64,000 bases of DNA from Swaminathania salitolerans (GCF_007988945.1 NZ_BJVC01000001.1:806001-870000); one strand, 5' to 3'; counted from the first letter of the stretch, positions 29,123-39,566 are shown. The notes: a model not told the origin generated them from the sequence alone. Numbers and translations: made by a program.

Positions 29123-30280
29123 ATGAGCGATCAGCCCCCCATCTCCTTTCTGGACCTCCCAAGGCAGCAGGCCCGTCTCGGCGACGCCTTGCGCCGGCGG
29201 ATCGATACCGTTCTCTCGCATTGTCGTTTCGTCATGGGGCCGGAAATCGAGGAACTCGAGACGAGGCTCTGCGCCTATAGCGGCGCGAAGCACGCCGTAA
29301 GCGTCTCTTCCGGAACCGACGCGCTCCTGATCGTTCTCATGGCCGAGGAGATCGGACCGGGGGATGCGGTGTTCCTTCCGGCGTTCACCTACACAGCCAC
29401 GGCAGAAGTCGTCCTTCTGCTCGGGGCTACGCCTGTGTTCGTCGATGTCGATCCGCGCAGTTTCCAGATCGATCCCGGAAGTCTGAAGGCGCGTATCGCC
29501 TCCATCCGGGCACAGGGGGAGCTCGAGCCCAGACTGGTTATCGGGGTGGATCTTTTCGGGCAGCCTGCTCCCTGGGCGCAGCTGCGCGAGATCGCGCAGG
29601 AAGAGGCGCTGTTGCTGGTTGCCGATTGCGCCCAGGCTTTCGGGGCGGCGCTCGAAGGGCGCAAGCTCGGGAGGGAAGCGGTTGCCACGACATTGTCCTT
29701 CTTTCCTTCCAAGCCCCTCGGCGCCTATGGCGATGGCGGCGCCATCCTGACCGACGATGAGGAAAGAGCCGCTCTCTATCGCTCCTTGCGTACGCATGGC
29801 GAGGGCCGCTCCCGCTATGAGGTGCTTCGTATCGGTCTCAACGGTCGTCTCGATACGCTTCAGGCTGCCATCCTTCTTGCGAAGCTCGACGTCTTCGACG
29901 AGGAGCTCGAGCGAAGAAACGACGTGGCCGAGCGCTACGATACCGGGCTTGCCGGTCTGGTGGAGACGCCTCTGCGGGTGCCGGAGTCTGAGAGCGCCTG
30001 GGCGATCTACTCGATTCTTCTTCCGGATCGGGCGCAGCGCGATTCCCTTCAGCGATTCCTGTCCGGATGCGGCGTCCCGAGCGTCGTCTATTACCCGAAA
30101 CCGCTTCATGCCCAGCCCGCCTATCGGGAACATCATGACGAAACCGTCTCCCTGCCCGTCTCGGAAGGGCTTGGCGCACGGATCCTCGCGCTTCCGCTTC
30201 ATCCCGAGCTCCGCGACGATGAGGTCGCACGCGTGATCGACGCCGTCCGGCGCTGGCACGAGCAGGAGATGGGCAAATGA
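29123..30280 (+). CDS. DegT/DnrJ/EryC1/StrS family aminotransferase
   Basis: A 385-residue PLP enzyme. It starts ISFLDLPRQQARLGD, has GTDALLIVL near residue 70, and carries the PLP lysine in LSFFPSKPLGAYGDGGA (Lys about 196). It transaminates keto sugar nucleotides, most likely the 4-keto product of the upstream dehydratase, to an amino sugar. The ATG at 29123 gives the family N-terminus. The frame continues upstream through the 15-bp repeat but that part is not conserved-looking. The stop overlaps the next ORF (ATGA, 30277-30280). Confidence 0.93.
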   Translation: MSDQPPISFLDLPRQQARLGDALRRRIDTVLSHCRFVMGPEIEELETRLCAYSGAKHAVSVSSGTDALLIVLMAEEIGPGDAVFLPAFTYTATAEVVLLLGATPVFVDVDPRSFQIDPGSLKARIASIRAQGELEPRLVIGVDLFGQPAPWAQLREIAQEEALLLVADCAQAFGAALEGRKLGREAVATTLSFFPSKPLGAYGDGGAILTDDEERAALYRSLRTHGEGRSRYEVLRIGLNGRLDTLQAAILLAKLDVFDEELERRNDVAERYDTGLAGLVETPLRVPESESAWAIYSILLPDRAQRDSLQRFLSGCGVPSVVYYPKPLHAQPAYREHHDETVSLPVSEGLGARILALPLHPELRDDEVARVIDAVRRWHEQEMGK

Positions 30281-30738
30281 GGCGCGAGACGCTTCTCGTC
30301 ATAGGCTTCGTCAGCATCGTTCTCGCGACGGTTGCCGTCATCTGGTATTTCGCCCTTCCGGCGCTTCGGCCCGTTCCCTTCCGTACGGTTTCGGACGTGA
30401 CGCTGACGATTGCGCAGACCGGCAAAACCCGGGTGCTGGATGCGGAGCAGACGCGAGACCTCAATCGCTGGCTTCAGGACCACAGACATGGCTGGGCGCC
30501 GCTCACCTCACCGGCACCCTCTACCGGCGATGTGCTGATCAAGGGGCGGGACGATCATGGCAAGGCCTTCGCCCTGACCCTTTGGACCGGTGTCAGCGGA
30601 GCGGACTGGAACAACACGGCGATTGCGAGGGTCACCCCGGATGCGCGTTTCAGGGTTCAGACCTTCAGCAACGACGCGTGGAAGACACTCGGTTATCTGA
30701 TCGACGGAAGGGGATATGCCAGAACCGATGTGCCGTGA
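30277..30738 (+). CDS. Small membrane-anchored protein of unknown function
   Basis: A 153-residue protein with one N-terminal hydrophobic helix (LVIGFVSIVLATVAVIWYFAL, about residues 7-27), probably an anchor, and a roughly 125-residue extracytoplasmic domain without cysteines. I do not recognise a family. Its ATG overlaps the stop of the DegT aminotransferase, so it belongs to the glycan operon. Codon use resembles the neighbours. The soluble domain contains LTLWTGVSGADWNN and ends YARTDVP. Confidence 0.7.
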   Translation: MRRETLLVIGFVSIVLATVAVIWYFALPALRPVPFRTVSDVTLTIAQTGKTRVLDAEQTRDLNRWLQDHRHGWAPLTSPAPSTGDVLIKGRDDHGKAFALTLWTGVSGADWNNTAIARVTPDARFRVQTFSNDAWKTLGYLIDGRGYARTDVP

Positions 30739-31061
30739 GTCCTGCTGACTGCGGCTGAGGTCTGGCGACAGGCGCTGCCGGGGGTGCCGCGATGCCCGGT
30801 TCCGGACGGCTCCGGTCACCCCGGACGGTCCCGATAAGGGGGGGGGGCGCATGAGCGTGCTGCGCCCGGCCTCCGGTATCCTGCTTCCGGCGGCACGCCG
30901 TCGAGCGAATGGTCGTCACGGTGACATCTCCAGGACGTGAAGGCCGGATCGCACGAATCAAGTTGCGACGTGCAACAAACTCTCCAGACTAAGGCCACGA
31001 GTCACAAGGCCCGGCCTGATGCCGGTTCCTGCGCCTCTTTCACGAGTTGGAGATTTCACCG
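30739..31061. other. Intergenic region with G10 tract, upstream of the epimerase
   Basis: About 320 bases without a supported gene. It contains partly repeated CCGGACGG blocks (30801-30832), an unbroken run of ten G (30838-30847), and the dyad GTTGC-GACGT-GCAAC at 30962-30976 that matches two sites near the ROK regulator. GGAG at about 31047-31050 is the ribosome binding site of the epimerase. Confidence 0.6.
30962..30976. promoter_or_regulatory. Candidate ROK operator, site 1 (epimerase promoter)
   Basis: The perfect dyad GTTGC-GACGT-GCAAC (5-5-5) lies 86 bases upstream of the epimerase ATG. Sites with the same architecture occur at 33489 and 33650 in the divergent promoter region of the polyol permease and the ROK regulator. 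Shared use suggests one repressor; binding by the ROK protein is inference. Confidence 0.55.
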
Positions 31062-31940
31062 ATGAAATTCGGGACCCTGTATTCCTACTGGAGCACGTCC
31101 TGGGCGTGTTCGCCGGATCACTATCTGGCTCTTGCCGAAAAGGTCGCTTCTATCGGTTTCGATGTGCTGGAGATCAGCGCAGATCATCTGTACCGCATGA
31201 GCCAGGCCGATATCGTGCGTTTGCGCCGGGCGGGAGAGTCCCTCGGGATCGGCTTTTCGGTCAATAGCGGGCCTTCGCGGGAGCACGATCTGGCTTCGCC
31301 GGACCCGGCGGTCCGGGAGAGCGGTATCCGGTATTTCGGAACGATCTTCGAAAAAATGGTGTCTCTGGGGACGGATACGATCGCCGGAGCCATTTACTCC
31401 TTCTGGCCGGACGATTTTGTCCGGACGGATCGCGAGGAGAGCTGGGCGTTGAGCATCGACTCGCTCAAGTCTGTCGCCGGGCGGGCCGAATATCACGGGA
31501 TACGCGTTGCCCTCGAAGTGCTGAACCGGTTCGAGAGCCATATCCTGAACACGAGCGACGAGGCGGTTCGCTATTGCGAGCGTATCGGAAGCCCGAATAT
31601 GGGAATCCTGCTCGACACTTTTCACATGAATATCGAGGAGGACGATATGAGCGCGGCCATCCGGCATGCGAACGCGCGTCTCTTCCATTTTCATGTCGGC
31701 GAAAACAACCGGAAACTGCCCGGTATGAACGGGACGATTGCATGGGAGCAGGTCGGCAAGGCCCTGAATGCCATCGGCTACGATCGGGCGGTCGTGATGG
31801 AGCCGTTCATGATCTGTGGAGGCGAGATCGGGCAGTCCATCCGGGTCTGGCGAGATCTGACCTCAGGAGCCGATCAGGTCGGGATGGACGATCATATCCG
31901 TCGTTCCCTTTCTTTCCTCCGTGAGGTGTTCTCCGCCTGA
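31062..31940 (+). CDS. Ketose 3-epimerase (D-tagatose/D-psicose 3-epimerase family)
   Basis: A 292-residue TIM-barrel sugar isomerase/epimerase. It aligns by eye with D-tagatose 3-epimerase: GTLYSYWSTSW at the start, ALEVLNRFE (catalytic Glu about 152), LLDTFHMNIEE (metal Asp about 185), FHVGENNR, and VMEPFM (Glu about 246). These enzymes epimerise C3 of free ketoses, including ketopentoses in characterised members. The ATG at 31062 has GGAG upstream; the in-frame 31047 start is less likely. It lies in the ribitol locus, so conversion between D-ribulose and D-xylulose is a plausible role (inference). Confidence 0.9.
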   Translation: MKFGTLYSYWSTSWACSPDHYLALAEKVASIGFDVLEISADHLYRMSQADIVRLRRAGESLGIGFSVNSGPSREHDLASPDPAVRESGIRYFGTIFEKMVSLGTDTIAGAIYSFWPDDFVRTDREESWALSIDSLKSVAGRAEYHGIRVALEVLNRFESHILNTSDEAVRYCERIGSPNMGILLDTFHMNIEEDDMSAAIRHANARLFHFHVGENNRKLPGMNGTIAWEQVGKALNAIGYDRAVVMEPFMICGGEIGQSIRVWRDLTSGADQVGMDDHIRRSLSFLREVFSA

Positions 31941-31967
31941 AACAGGGGGAAGCGAAGCCTGCAGATA

Positions 31968-31994
31968 AGGGAGAGGCTCTGCCTCTCCCTTTTT
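31968..31994 (+). terminator. Rho-independent terminator of the epimerase gene
   Basis: A perfect 9-bp stem, AGGGAGAGG (31968-31976) and CCTCTCCCT (31982-31990), with a 5-base loop, running into TTTTT (31990-31994), 27 bases after the stop codon. Confidence 0.93.
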
Positions 31995-32099
31995 CATGGC
32001 CGGTCTGTGCGTTGCTGGCGGAGATGTTCCCCGCGTAACCGGCGACGCGCCTGCACCGCCGCGGCCTCGGCCGGGCGGCGTGGCACGCATTCCGGGCGT

Positions 32100-33389
32100 T
32101 CAGGCCGCGATTTTCTGTTCGACGACAGTTGCCCTGCTCTGACGCGTATGTCCAGGCTGATCCAGCTTGATGAAAACCGTCAGGATTGCGGAGGCGAAAT
32201 AAAGGACGCTATAGCAAATCACGACCCCTTCGATTCCCCAGACCCCGATCAGTGCGGTGGCGATGGCGGGCGGGGTGAAGTTACCCAGTCCCCCGCCGAG
32301 GTTCTGTACCGAAACTGCAGCGCCCTTGTGTTCTGGCGCCAGCGTCGGAAAGATCGCTCCCATCGGTACGAAGGCGGTAATGGTAATGGCGAACAATACG
32401 GCGGCAAGGATGCCGATCGCCATGTTGCCCGGCATCCAGAGCGGGAGGTAGTAGAAAGTCAGCGTCGTCACGCCGCATCCTACGAAGCCCGCCCATCGGA
32501 TCTGCCTCATCCACCCGATGCGATCGCCGATGATGCCCCATGCAATATTGGTGAACAGCTGGACGGCGAAGAGAAGGCTATAGATATGCAGCCATTGCTG
32601 CATGGTGAAGCCGCCCTCTTTCGATGTGTAGAAGAGAGGCATGATCACAGGAAAGCCGAACAGGGAAAGATTGCAGGTAACCCTGATCACGAGGGCGAAG
32701 AACATGTTCCGATCGGTCGTGATCAGGGTAATGCTCTTCGCGATTTCGCGCAGATGTGTCCTCGGCCCGTGTCCCCCATATGGAGCAGTATTGCGGGTAT
32801 CCTTCATCGTGAGGACAGCGAGGATTCCCCCTGCGGCGACCCAGAGAATGGACGTCCAGAGAGTCGGCAGAAAGCCGATGGCAGGTATGGTCAGGCTCGG
32901 GATGAAGGATGAGAGCGTGCCGTATCCGAGGACGAACATGGACCACACCCAGCCGAGCGCCGAAGCCAGCCGCGCTGGCGGCGTGCGTTGGACGATCCAG
33001 TAATAGAAGCCGTAATAGAAAAGAGGATAGGCGATGCCCCTGATCCCGTAAAACACGTTCATCAGAAGAGAATCGCGATGGGCGAGGCCGAAGGTGAGGA
33101 AGAGGGCATGGAAGGCGATCCACCAGACCGTACCGAATGCCATGAGTTTCCTGGGATGGAACGTTTCCGCCAGAGCACCCGAGAGCCAGCTCGATACGGC
33201 AGCAGTCAGGCCGTAGACCGTAAACAGCTCCGCAGCCTGACCGGGCGAAAATCCGATGCCGGTCAGGTATTTGGACAGGAAGGCGATCTCGATTCCGTCC
33301 CCGGTCATGAAGATGGCAACGGCGATGTAGCCCCAGAACAGTTCGACCGGCATACCGGCCACGACTTTGGATTTATCTCGCTCGGACAT
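32100..33389 (-). CDS. Polyol permease of the MFS, ribitol transporter RbtT-like
   Basis: A 429-residue major facilitator protein with twelve hydrophobic segments. Its sequence follows RbtT/AlsT polyol permeases closely by eye: WGYIAVAIFMTGDGIEIAFLS near residue 18, YGIRGIAYPLFYYGFYY near residue 115, and TLAPEHKGAAVSVQNL near residue 352. It imports a pentitol, probably ribitol, by proton symport. The start MSERDKSK at 33389 is preferred to the 33452 extension, which adds a charged unrelated leader. It is divergent from the ROK regulator and convergent with the epimerase. Confidence 0.9.
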   Translation of the reverse strand: MSERDKSKVVAGMPVELFWGYIAVAIFMTGDGIEIAFLSKYLTGIGFSPGQAAELFTVYGLTAAVSSWLSGALAETFHPRKLMAFGTVWWIAFHALFLTFGLAHRDSLLMNVFYGIRGIAYPLFYYGFYYWIVQRTPPARLASALGWVWSMFVLGYGTLSSFIPSLTIPAIGFLPTLWTSILWVAAGGILAVLTMKDTRNTAPYGGHGPRTHLREIAKSITLITTDRNMFFALVIRVTCNLSLFGFPVIMPLFYTSKEGGFTMQQWLHIYSLLFAVQLFTNIAWGIIGDRIGWMRQIRWAGFVGCGVTTLTFYYLPLWMPGNMAIGILAAVLFAITITAFVPMGAIFPTLAPEHKGAAVSVQNLGGGLGNFTPPAIATALIGVWGIEGVVICYSVLYFASAILTVFIKLDQPGHTRQSRATVVEQKIAA

Positions 33390-33488
33390 TGATTGCTTCT
33401 TTATGCTCGGGCCCCGCGCGTCTCCATTCCCGGTCTGGCGGTGTCGCCGCACGGTATTTCGCGATCGTTCGAGGGGCCATGCTTGTTT

Positions 33489-33503
33489 GGTGCATAACGC
33501 AAC
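33489..33503. promoter_or_regulatory. Candidate ROK operator, site 2 (permease promoter)
   Basis: GGTGC-ATAAC-GCAAC has the 5-5-5 form with one mismatch from a perfect dyad. It lies 100 bases upstream of the permease start. The right arm and flank GCAACAAA are identical to site 1 at 30972-30979. Confidence 0.5.
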
Positions 33504-33649
33504 AAAACATTAGGAGCCATGAATGTGACCTTCAACAGATTCCTAACGCCACTCTCACATTCAAATCACACAATAACGTTATTTAAGGGCGGAATTTTTT
33601 CGTAGTAAGCATCTGGCCGAGGTGGAACGATCGGAAAGAGATGTATTAT

Positions 33650-33664
33650 GTTGCTCATCGTAAC
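33650..33664. promoter_or_regulatory. Candidate ROK operator, site 3 (regulator promoter)
   Basis: GTTGC-TCATC-GTAAC has the same 5-5-5 form with one mismatch, and an outer extension gives TATGTT...AACATA (33647-33667). It lies 117 bases upstream of the ROK start codon, suggesting autoregulation. Confidence 0.5.
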
Positions 33665-33780
33665 ATAGTGGGGTAGCGCCGTTCCGGCTTCCGGCGCAGA
33701 GACGCACGCGATATCCGGGCTCAGGAGGTTTCCCCAGCTCGGGGATATCCCAGCACAGGGGCACAGAAGAAGGGGGCACC

Positions 33781-34962
33781 TTGAAAGCCGCAACGAAACT
33801 CGGAGCCAGCGGGAGCGCCGTCCGGCAGCACAACATACAGGTCGCCTTGCGCGCGCTGCATCGGATGGGCCCCATGTCCCGTGCCGATCTTGCGCGCGAC
33901 ATGGGGCTGAACCGGTCGTCATCGGGGCATATCATCGGTCATCTCCTGCAGGAGGGATATGTCAGGGAGACGAACTGTCTCCCTTCATCGGGCAGGCAGA
34001 TGGGACGCCCGGGAATCATGCTGGAGCTCGTGCCCGAGGCGCTTTACTTCCTGGGTGTCGAGATCGGTGTCGCTCATGTCAGTACCGTCGTTCTGGACTT
34101 CACCGGTGCAGTCGTGCAGTCGGAGCGTCGTCTGTACGATACCCGCGGGGAGCCTCCGGCAGCGGCGGTGGAGGACATACTTCGCGATGCGTTCGCGTCT
34201 CTCGGGGCTGACATGCTGGCGCGGCTGCGGGGTATTGCGCTGGCCATTCCTGCTCATATTGACCCGGGCGGCCATCTCAGGCTCGCACCGCAGATCGGCT
34301 GGCAGGATTTTGCCATCCAGACCCTCGTACGCAAGCTGATACCCTCCGATGTCGCGATCCGCATCGAGAACGACGCGAATGCGCTCGCGATCGGGCATGA
34401 TTATCGCGAGTTCCATCCGGGTGTGACGCTGTTCCTGTTGATGGAAACGGGAATAGGTGGCGGGATCGTCGTCAACGGAGAGCTCTTTCGCGGAGGACGC
34501 GGCCTCGCCGGGGAGATCGGACATCTGCGTTTCCCGCGTTCCGTACCCGGGCAGGAGCAAGGCGAACGTTATGTGAGCCTCGAGGACCTTATCGGGAAGG
34601 ATGCGCTGGTTTGCGCCTATCGTGGCGCATCGGGCGAGCCTCTCGCGTCGTTCGATGATTTTCTCGCCGCCGTGAGCGACCGCGTTCCCGAGGCCGTCAT
34701 CATCGCCGAGGAATGGGCGAAGACCCTGGCACAGGCACTCTGTCAGACCATACGGACCATCGATCCCAACCGGATCGTTCTGGGTGGTTGTGTCTCTGCC
34801 CTTTATCGGTTCGTGGGCAATCGCGTTCAGCATCACCTGATGCGGGTCGATCCCGAGATGACCGAGCCGCCGCGCATTCTCGTCGAAGGACGGGAACAGT
34901 TCGGTGCCGCTTTCGGCGCTGCCTGCATCATGCACAAGGAATTCCTCAGTCGCGAAAGCTGA
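33781..34962 (+). CDS. ROK family transcriptional regulator
   Basis: A 393-residue ROK (NagC/XylR-type) regulator. The N-terminal helix-turn-helix is RHNIQ-like VRQHNIQVALRALHRMGPMSRADLARDMGLNRSSSGHIIGHLLQEGYV (residues about 13-60). The sugar-kinase-like domain follows with IENDANALA near residue 198, METGIGGGIVVNGELFRGGRGLAGEIGHL, and VLGGCVS. The usual CxCGxxGC zinc motif after the GHL segment is missing, replaced by a Cys-free segment. The start is a TTG with a strong upstream AAGGGGG. It probably senses a pentitol or pentulose and controls the permease, epimerase and downstream rbtD. Confidence 0.9.
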   Translation: MKAATKLGASGSAVRQHNIQVALRALHRMGPMSRADLARDMGLNRSSSGHIIGHLLQEGYVRETNCLPSSGRQMGRPGIMLELVPEALYFLGVEIGVAHVSTVVLDFTGAVVQSERRLYDTRGEPPAAAVEDILRDAFASLGADMLARLRGIALAIPAHIDPGGHLRLAPQIGWQDFAIQTLVRKLIPSDVAIRIENDANALAIGHDYREFHPGVTLFLLMETGIGGGIVVNGELFRGGRGLAGEIGHLRFPRSVPGQEQGERYVSLEDLIGKDALVCAYRGASGEPLASFDDFLAAVSDRVPEAVIIAEEWAKTLAQALCQTIRTIDPNRIVLGGCVSALYRFVGNRVQHHLMRVDPEMTEPPRILVEGREQFGAAFGAACIMHKEFLSRES

Positions 34963-35027
34963 CCGGAGGTGTGTCGCAGGGTCGCCGGGCCTCCCGGGAA
35001 CCCCGCATTTCAGAAGAGGTGTCCGTC

Positions 35028-35750
35028 ATGGAACTCAAAGGCAAGGTCGCTGTCGTCACCGGAGGGGCCTCCGGGATAGGGCTCGCATCGGCTAGGGCGA
35101 TGATCGCCGCCGGTGCGGAGGTCATTCTCGCAGACCGGAGTCGCGCTTCGCTCGAGTCCGCCGTAACGCAACTCGGCCCGGCGGCGATCCCGCTCGAAAT
35201 CGATCTGCTCGATGCGGCGCAATGTGCGGGGTTTCTGGATCGTCTCCTCGCCCTGCGCGGGAAGATCGACATCCTCCACGCGAATGCCGGGACCTATATC
35301 GGGGGCGATCTGGCGGAGGCGGATCTCGATCAGATCGATCGTATGCTCACGCTCAACGTGAATGTCGTCTTCAAGAATATCCGCAGCCTGGTGCCGCATA
35401 TGCGCGAGAATGGCGGCGGGGATATCGTCGTCACCAGTTCGGTGGCAGGACATACCGCCGTTCCGTGGGAGCCTGTCTATTCCGCCTCGAAATGGGCCGT
35501 ACACAGCTTCGTCCAGACCATGCGGCGTCAGCTGATCAAGGACGACATCCGTGTCGGATCCGTATCGCCCGGCCCGGTCATCAGCGCGCTCCTTGCCGAC
35601 TGGCCTGAGGAAAATCTCCGCAAGGCAAAGGAAAACGGCGCGCTCATCGAGCCGGAAGAAATCGCCGAGGCGGTTCTGTTCATGCTCACGCGCCGACGTA
35701 ACGTGAATGTCCGCGATATCGTGATTCTGCCGCGCTGCTTCGATATCTGA
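35028..35750 (+). CDS. rbtD: Ribitol 2-dehydrogenase (SDR)
   Basis: A 240-residue SDR that matches Klebsiella-type ribitol 2-dehydrogenase closely by eye. TGGASGIG is near residue 11, HANAGTYIGGDLAE near residue 84, then WEPVYSASKWAVHSFVQTMRRQ (Tyr-x-x-x-Lys), SPGPVISALLADWP, and the ending NVNVRDIVILPR. It oxidises ribitol to D-ribulose with NAD. AGAGG at 35015-35019 supports the ATG at 35028. It follows the ROK gene by 65 bases in the same direction and is probably cotranscribed. No D-ribulokinase gene accompanies it in the window. Confidence 0.9.
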   Translation: MELKGKVAVVTGGASGIGLASARAMIAAGAEVILADRSRASLESAVTQLGPAAIPLEIDLLDAAQCAGFLDRLLALRGKIDILHANAGTYIGGDLAEADLDQIDRMLTLNVNVVFKNIRSLVPHMRENGGGDIVVTSSVAGHTAVPWEPVYSASKWAVHSFVQTMRRQLIKDDIRVGSVSPGPVISALLADWPEENLRKAKENGALIEPEEIAEAVLFMLTRRRNVNVRDIVILPRCFDI

Positions 35751-35831
35751 GCAACCCCTCCCGGACCGCCGGTTCGGTACGCTTCCTGCATCCGGTCGGG
35801 CGCAGGGGCTTGGGGGCGTAGCGGACGAACG

Positions 35832-35859
35832 GGGCGGAGGATGGAAGGCTCCTCCGCCC
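35832..35859. terminator. Hairpin between rbtD and the convergent permease
   Basis: A perfect 10-bp stem, GGGCGGAGGA (35832-35841) and TCCTCCGCCC (35850-35859), with an 8-base loop, in the convergent spacer. There is no T tract, so it may be a structural or weak terminator. Confidence 0.45.
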
Positions 35860-35891
35860 TGTCACCTGCGGCATCCGGTTATCGCCACCGA

Positions 35892-37004
35892 TCAGCCATC
35901 CTGCGAAACCGGCGTTTCTCCCATGGTCGAGGCCGTACGCATGTCTTCCGCGAGTGGGGCCGTTGCCTTGTCCCCGATTGCGAGAAGTGCCGCGGTCAGT
36001 GGCGAGGCGAGGATCAGGCCCGGAACGCCGAGAATGGACCCGAATACCGTCTGCGAGAGGATCGCCAGGGCGGGCGGCATGTGCACGGCATGACGCTGGA
36101 TGAAGGGGGCCAGGACGTTCCCTTCCAGAAACTGGATGACGCAATAGAGACCCGCGACCATCAGGCCGGTGCGCGTCCCTTGCGACAGGGCGATCAGCAC
36201 GGCAGGGATCGCCCCCATGATCGCGCCGATATAGGGAATGAAGTTGCACAACCCCGCCACGACCCCCAGAGCCATGGCGAGAGGAACGCCCAGGATCGCA
36301 AGACCGATTCCCGAGGCGAGACCGACGGCGAGCATGTCGAAGGCCTGGCCGATGGTCCATGACCAGAGCGTGTTGCCTGCCGAGAGAATCAGCTTGCGGG
36401 CGAGCGGTCGGTGACCTTCGGGCACGAGCCGCAGCATGCCGTCGACATAGATGGCGGGCGACATCGCGAAATAGAGCCCCGCGATAAGGATGACGGCGAC
36501 GGTGCCCAGCAATCCGAAGGCGCTGCTCAGGATTCCCGTCACGGAATTCGCGAGACCGGCGCCGAAGGACGGACCGCCTCCCTGCTCGTTGCCGCCCAGG
36601 GATTTCGGCAGATGATCGAGGGCGAACTGGCCCCAGCTCGTCGTGCCCATCCGGGAGCGCAGCTGCCCGTATTGCGTGATCAGGGCCTGTTTGAGCTTGA
36701 CGAACTGGTCGCTGATCTGCGGACCGCTGAAATAGATCAGGGTGACGATGGCGGCAAGAATAACGAGAGCGACCAGACCGACGGCCAGCTGATAGGGGAT
36801 GCGTGCCTTGTCGCGCAGAATGCGGGCGAGTCCATGCAGAACCACGGCGAACAGCGTGGCTGCGAAAACCACCATCATCACATCGCCGAGCAGCCAGACG
36901 GCCAGAACGACGATCGTGACGATCAGGGTAAAGCGCAGGATGCGAAAGATGGGTGAGAGTTCGTGGTGCGGGGCGTCCGTCTTGGCGGGCTGGGAGTCTG
37001 GCAT
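35892..37004 (-). CDS. AI-2E family transporter (PerM/YdiK type)
   Basis: A 370-residue membrane protein with about seven to eight hydrophobic segments and the AI-2E/PerM family C-terminal pattern: NFIPYIGAIMGAIPAVLIAL near residue 265, QFLEGNVLAPFIQRHAVHMPP near residue 298, then FGSILGVPGLILASPLTA. Family members export small molecules or ions; the substrate here is unknown. The ATG at 37004 was chosen over a TTG at 37040. It lies downstream of the ABC-F gene on the same strand, 45 bases away. Confidence 0.9.
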   Translation of the reverse strand: MPDSQPAKTDAPHHELSPIFRILRFTLIVTIVVLAVWLLGDVMMVVFAATLFAVVLHGLARILRDKARIPYQLAVGLVALVILAAIVTLIYFSGPQISDQFVKLKQALITQYGQLRSRMGTTSWGQFALDHLPKSLGGNEQGGGPSFGAGLANSVTGILSSAFGLLGTVAVILIAGLYFAMSPAIYVDGMLRLVPEGHRPLARKLILSAGNTLWSWTIGQAFDMLAVGLASGIGLAILGVPLAMALGVVAGLCNFIPYIGAIMGAIPAVLIALSQGTRTGLMVAGLYCVIQFLEGNVLAPFIQRHAVHMPPALAILSQTVFGSILGVPGLILASPLTAALLAIGDKATAPLAEDMRTASTMGETPVSQDG

Positions 37005-37049
37005 GGGGTCCGGTTCTCGTTGATCGGTTTTGGGGGTCAACGGCCAGGG

Positions 37050-38942
<1,893 letters not shown>

Positions 38943-39058
38943 AGAGATTTCCCCGGCAGTAAGGACGCGTTTTGATGCCAAGCGGACTATCAGGAAGTCC
39001 GGTTTTGCTCTAGGGGAGGGGCGTTCATAGCACTTCTTTTTTGAGCAGGAGGTCTCTC

Positions 39059-39481
39059 ATGGCCGTGGAACGCACCCTTTCGATCATCAAGCCCGACGCC
39101 ACCCGCCGCAACCTGACCGGCAAGATCAACGCCGTGTTCGAGGATGCCGGTCTGCGCATCGTCGCGCAGAAGCGCATCAAGCTCACCGAGGACCAGGCCA
39201 AGGCGTTCTACGCCGTTCATGCCGAGCGTCCCTTCTATGGCAGCCTGGTGTCGTCGATGCTGGCCGAGCCGGTGGTCGTGCAGGTGCTTCAGGGTGAGAA
39301 CGCCGTTGCGCATCACCGCGAGGTGATGGGTGCCACCAATCCGGCTCAGGCAGCCGAAGGTACCGTTCGCAAGCTCTATGCCGAGAGCATCGAGGCCAAT
39401 TCCGTGCACGGTTCGGACAGCCTCGAAAATGCCCGCAACGAGATCGCGTTCTTCTTCGCCGAGACCGAAATCCTGCCCTGA
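39059..39481 (+). CDS. ndk: Nucleoside diphosphate kinase
   Basis: A 140-residue NDK of normal length. It has [11 protein letters not shown] at the start, the active-site His in [12 protein letters not shown] (His 117), and [19 protein letters not shown]. It moves the gamma phosphate between nucleoside tri- and diphosphates through a phosphohistidine. AGGAGG at 39047-39052 is ideally placed, so ATG 39059 is chosen over the 39041 extension. It is monocistronic with a terminator at 39537. Confidence 0.97.
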   Translation: MAVERTLSIIKPDATRRNLTGKINAVFEDAGLRIVAQKRIKLTEDQAKAFYAVHAERPFYGSLVSSMLAEPVVVQVLQGENAVAHHREVMGATNPAQAAEGTVRKLYAESIEANSVHGSDSLENARNEIAFFFAETEILP

Positions 39482-39536
39482 TCCAGCCGGATCCCGCCCG
39501 GTGGCCCGGACTGGCGCCATACGAGCGACGGAAAGA

Positions 39537-39566
39537 GGGGCGGTCCTGGCGACCGTCCCTTTTTTT
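39537..39566 (+). terminator. Rho-independent terminator of ndk
   Basis: GGGGCGGTC (39537-39545) pairs with GACCGTCCC (39551-39559) with one G-T pair, followed by seven T (39560-39566). Confidence 0.93.

Larger units (their letters stand above)
33390..33780. other. Divergent promoter region of the ribitol locus
   Basis: About 390 bases between the permease start (left) and the ROK start (right), without a gene. The middle part (about 33510-33620) is AT-rich, unlike its surroundings. It holds two candidate operators, at 33489 and 33650, one facing each gene, and a GAAGAAGGGGG ribosome binding region before the ROK TTG start. Confidence 0.6.
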
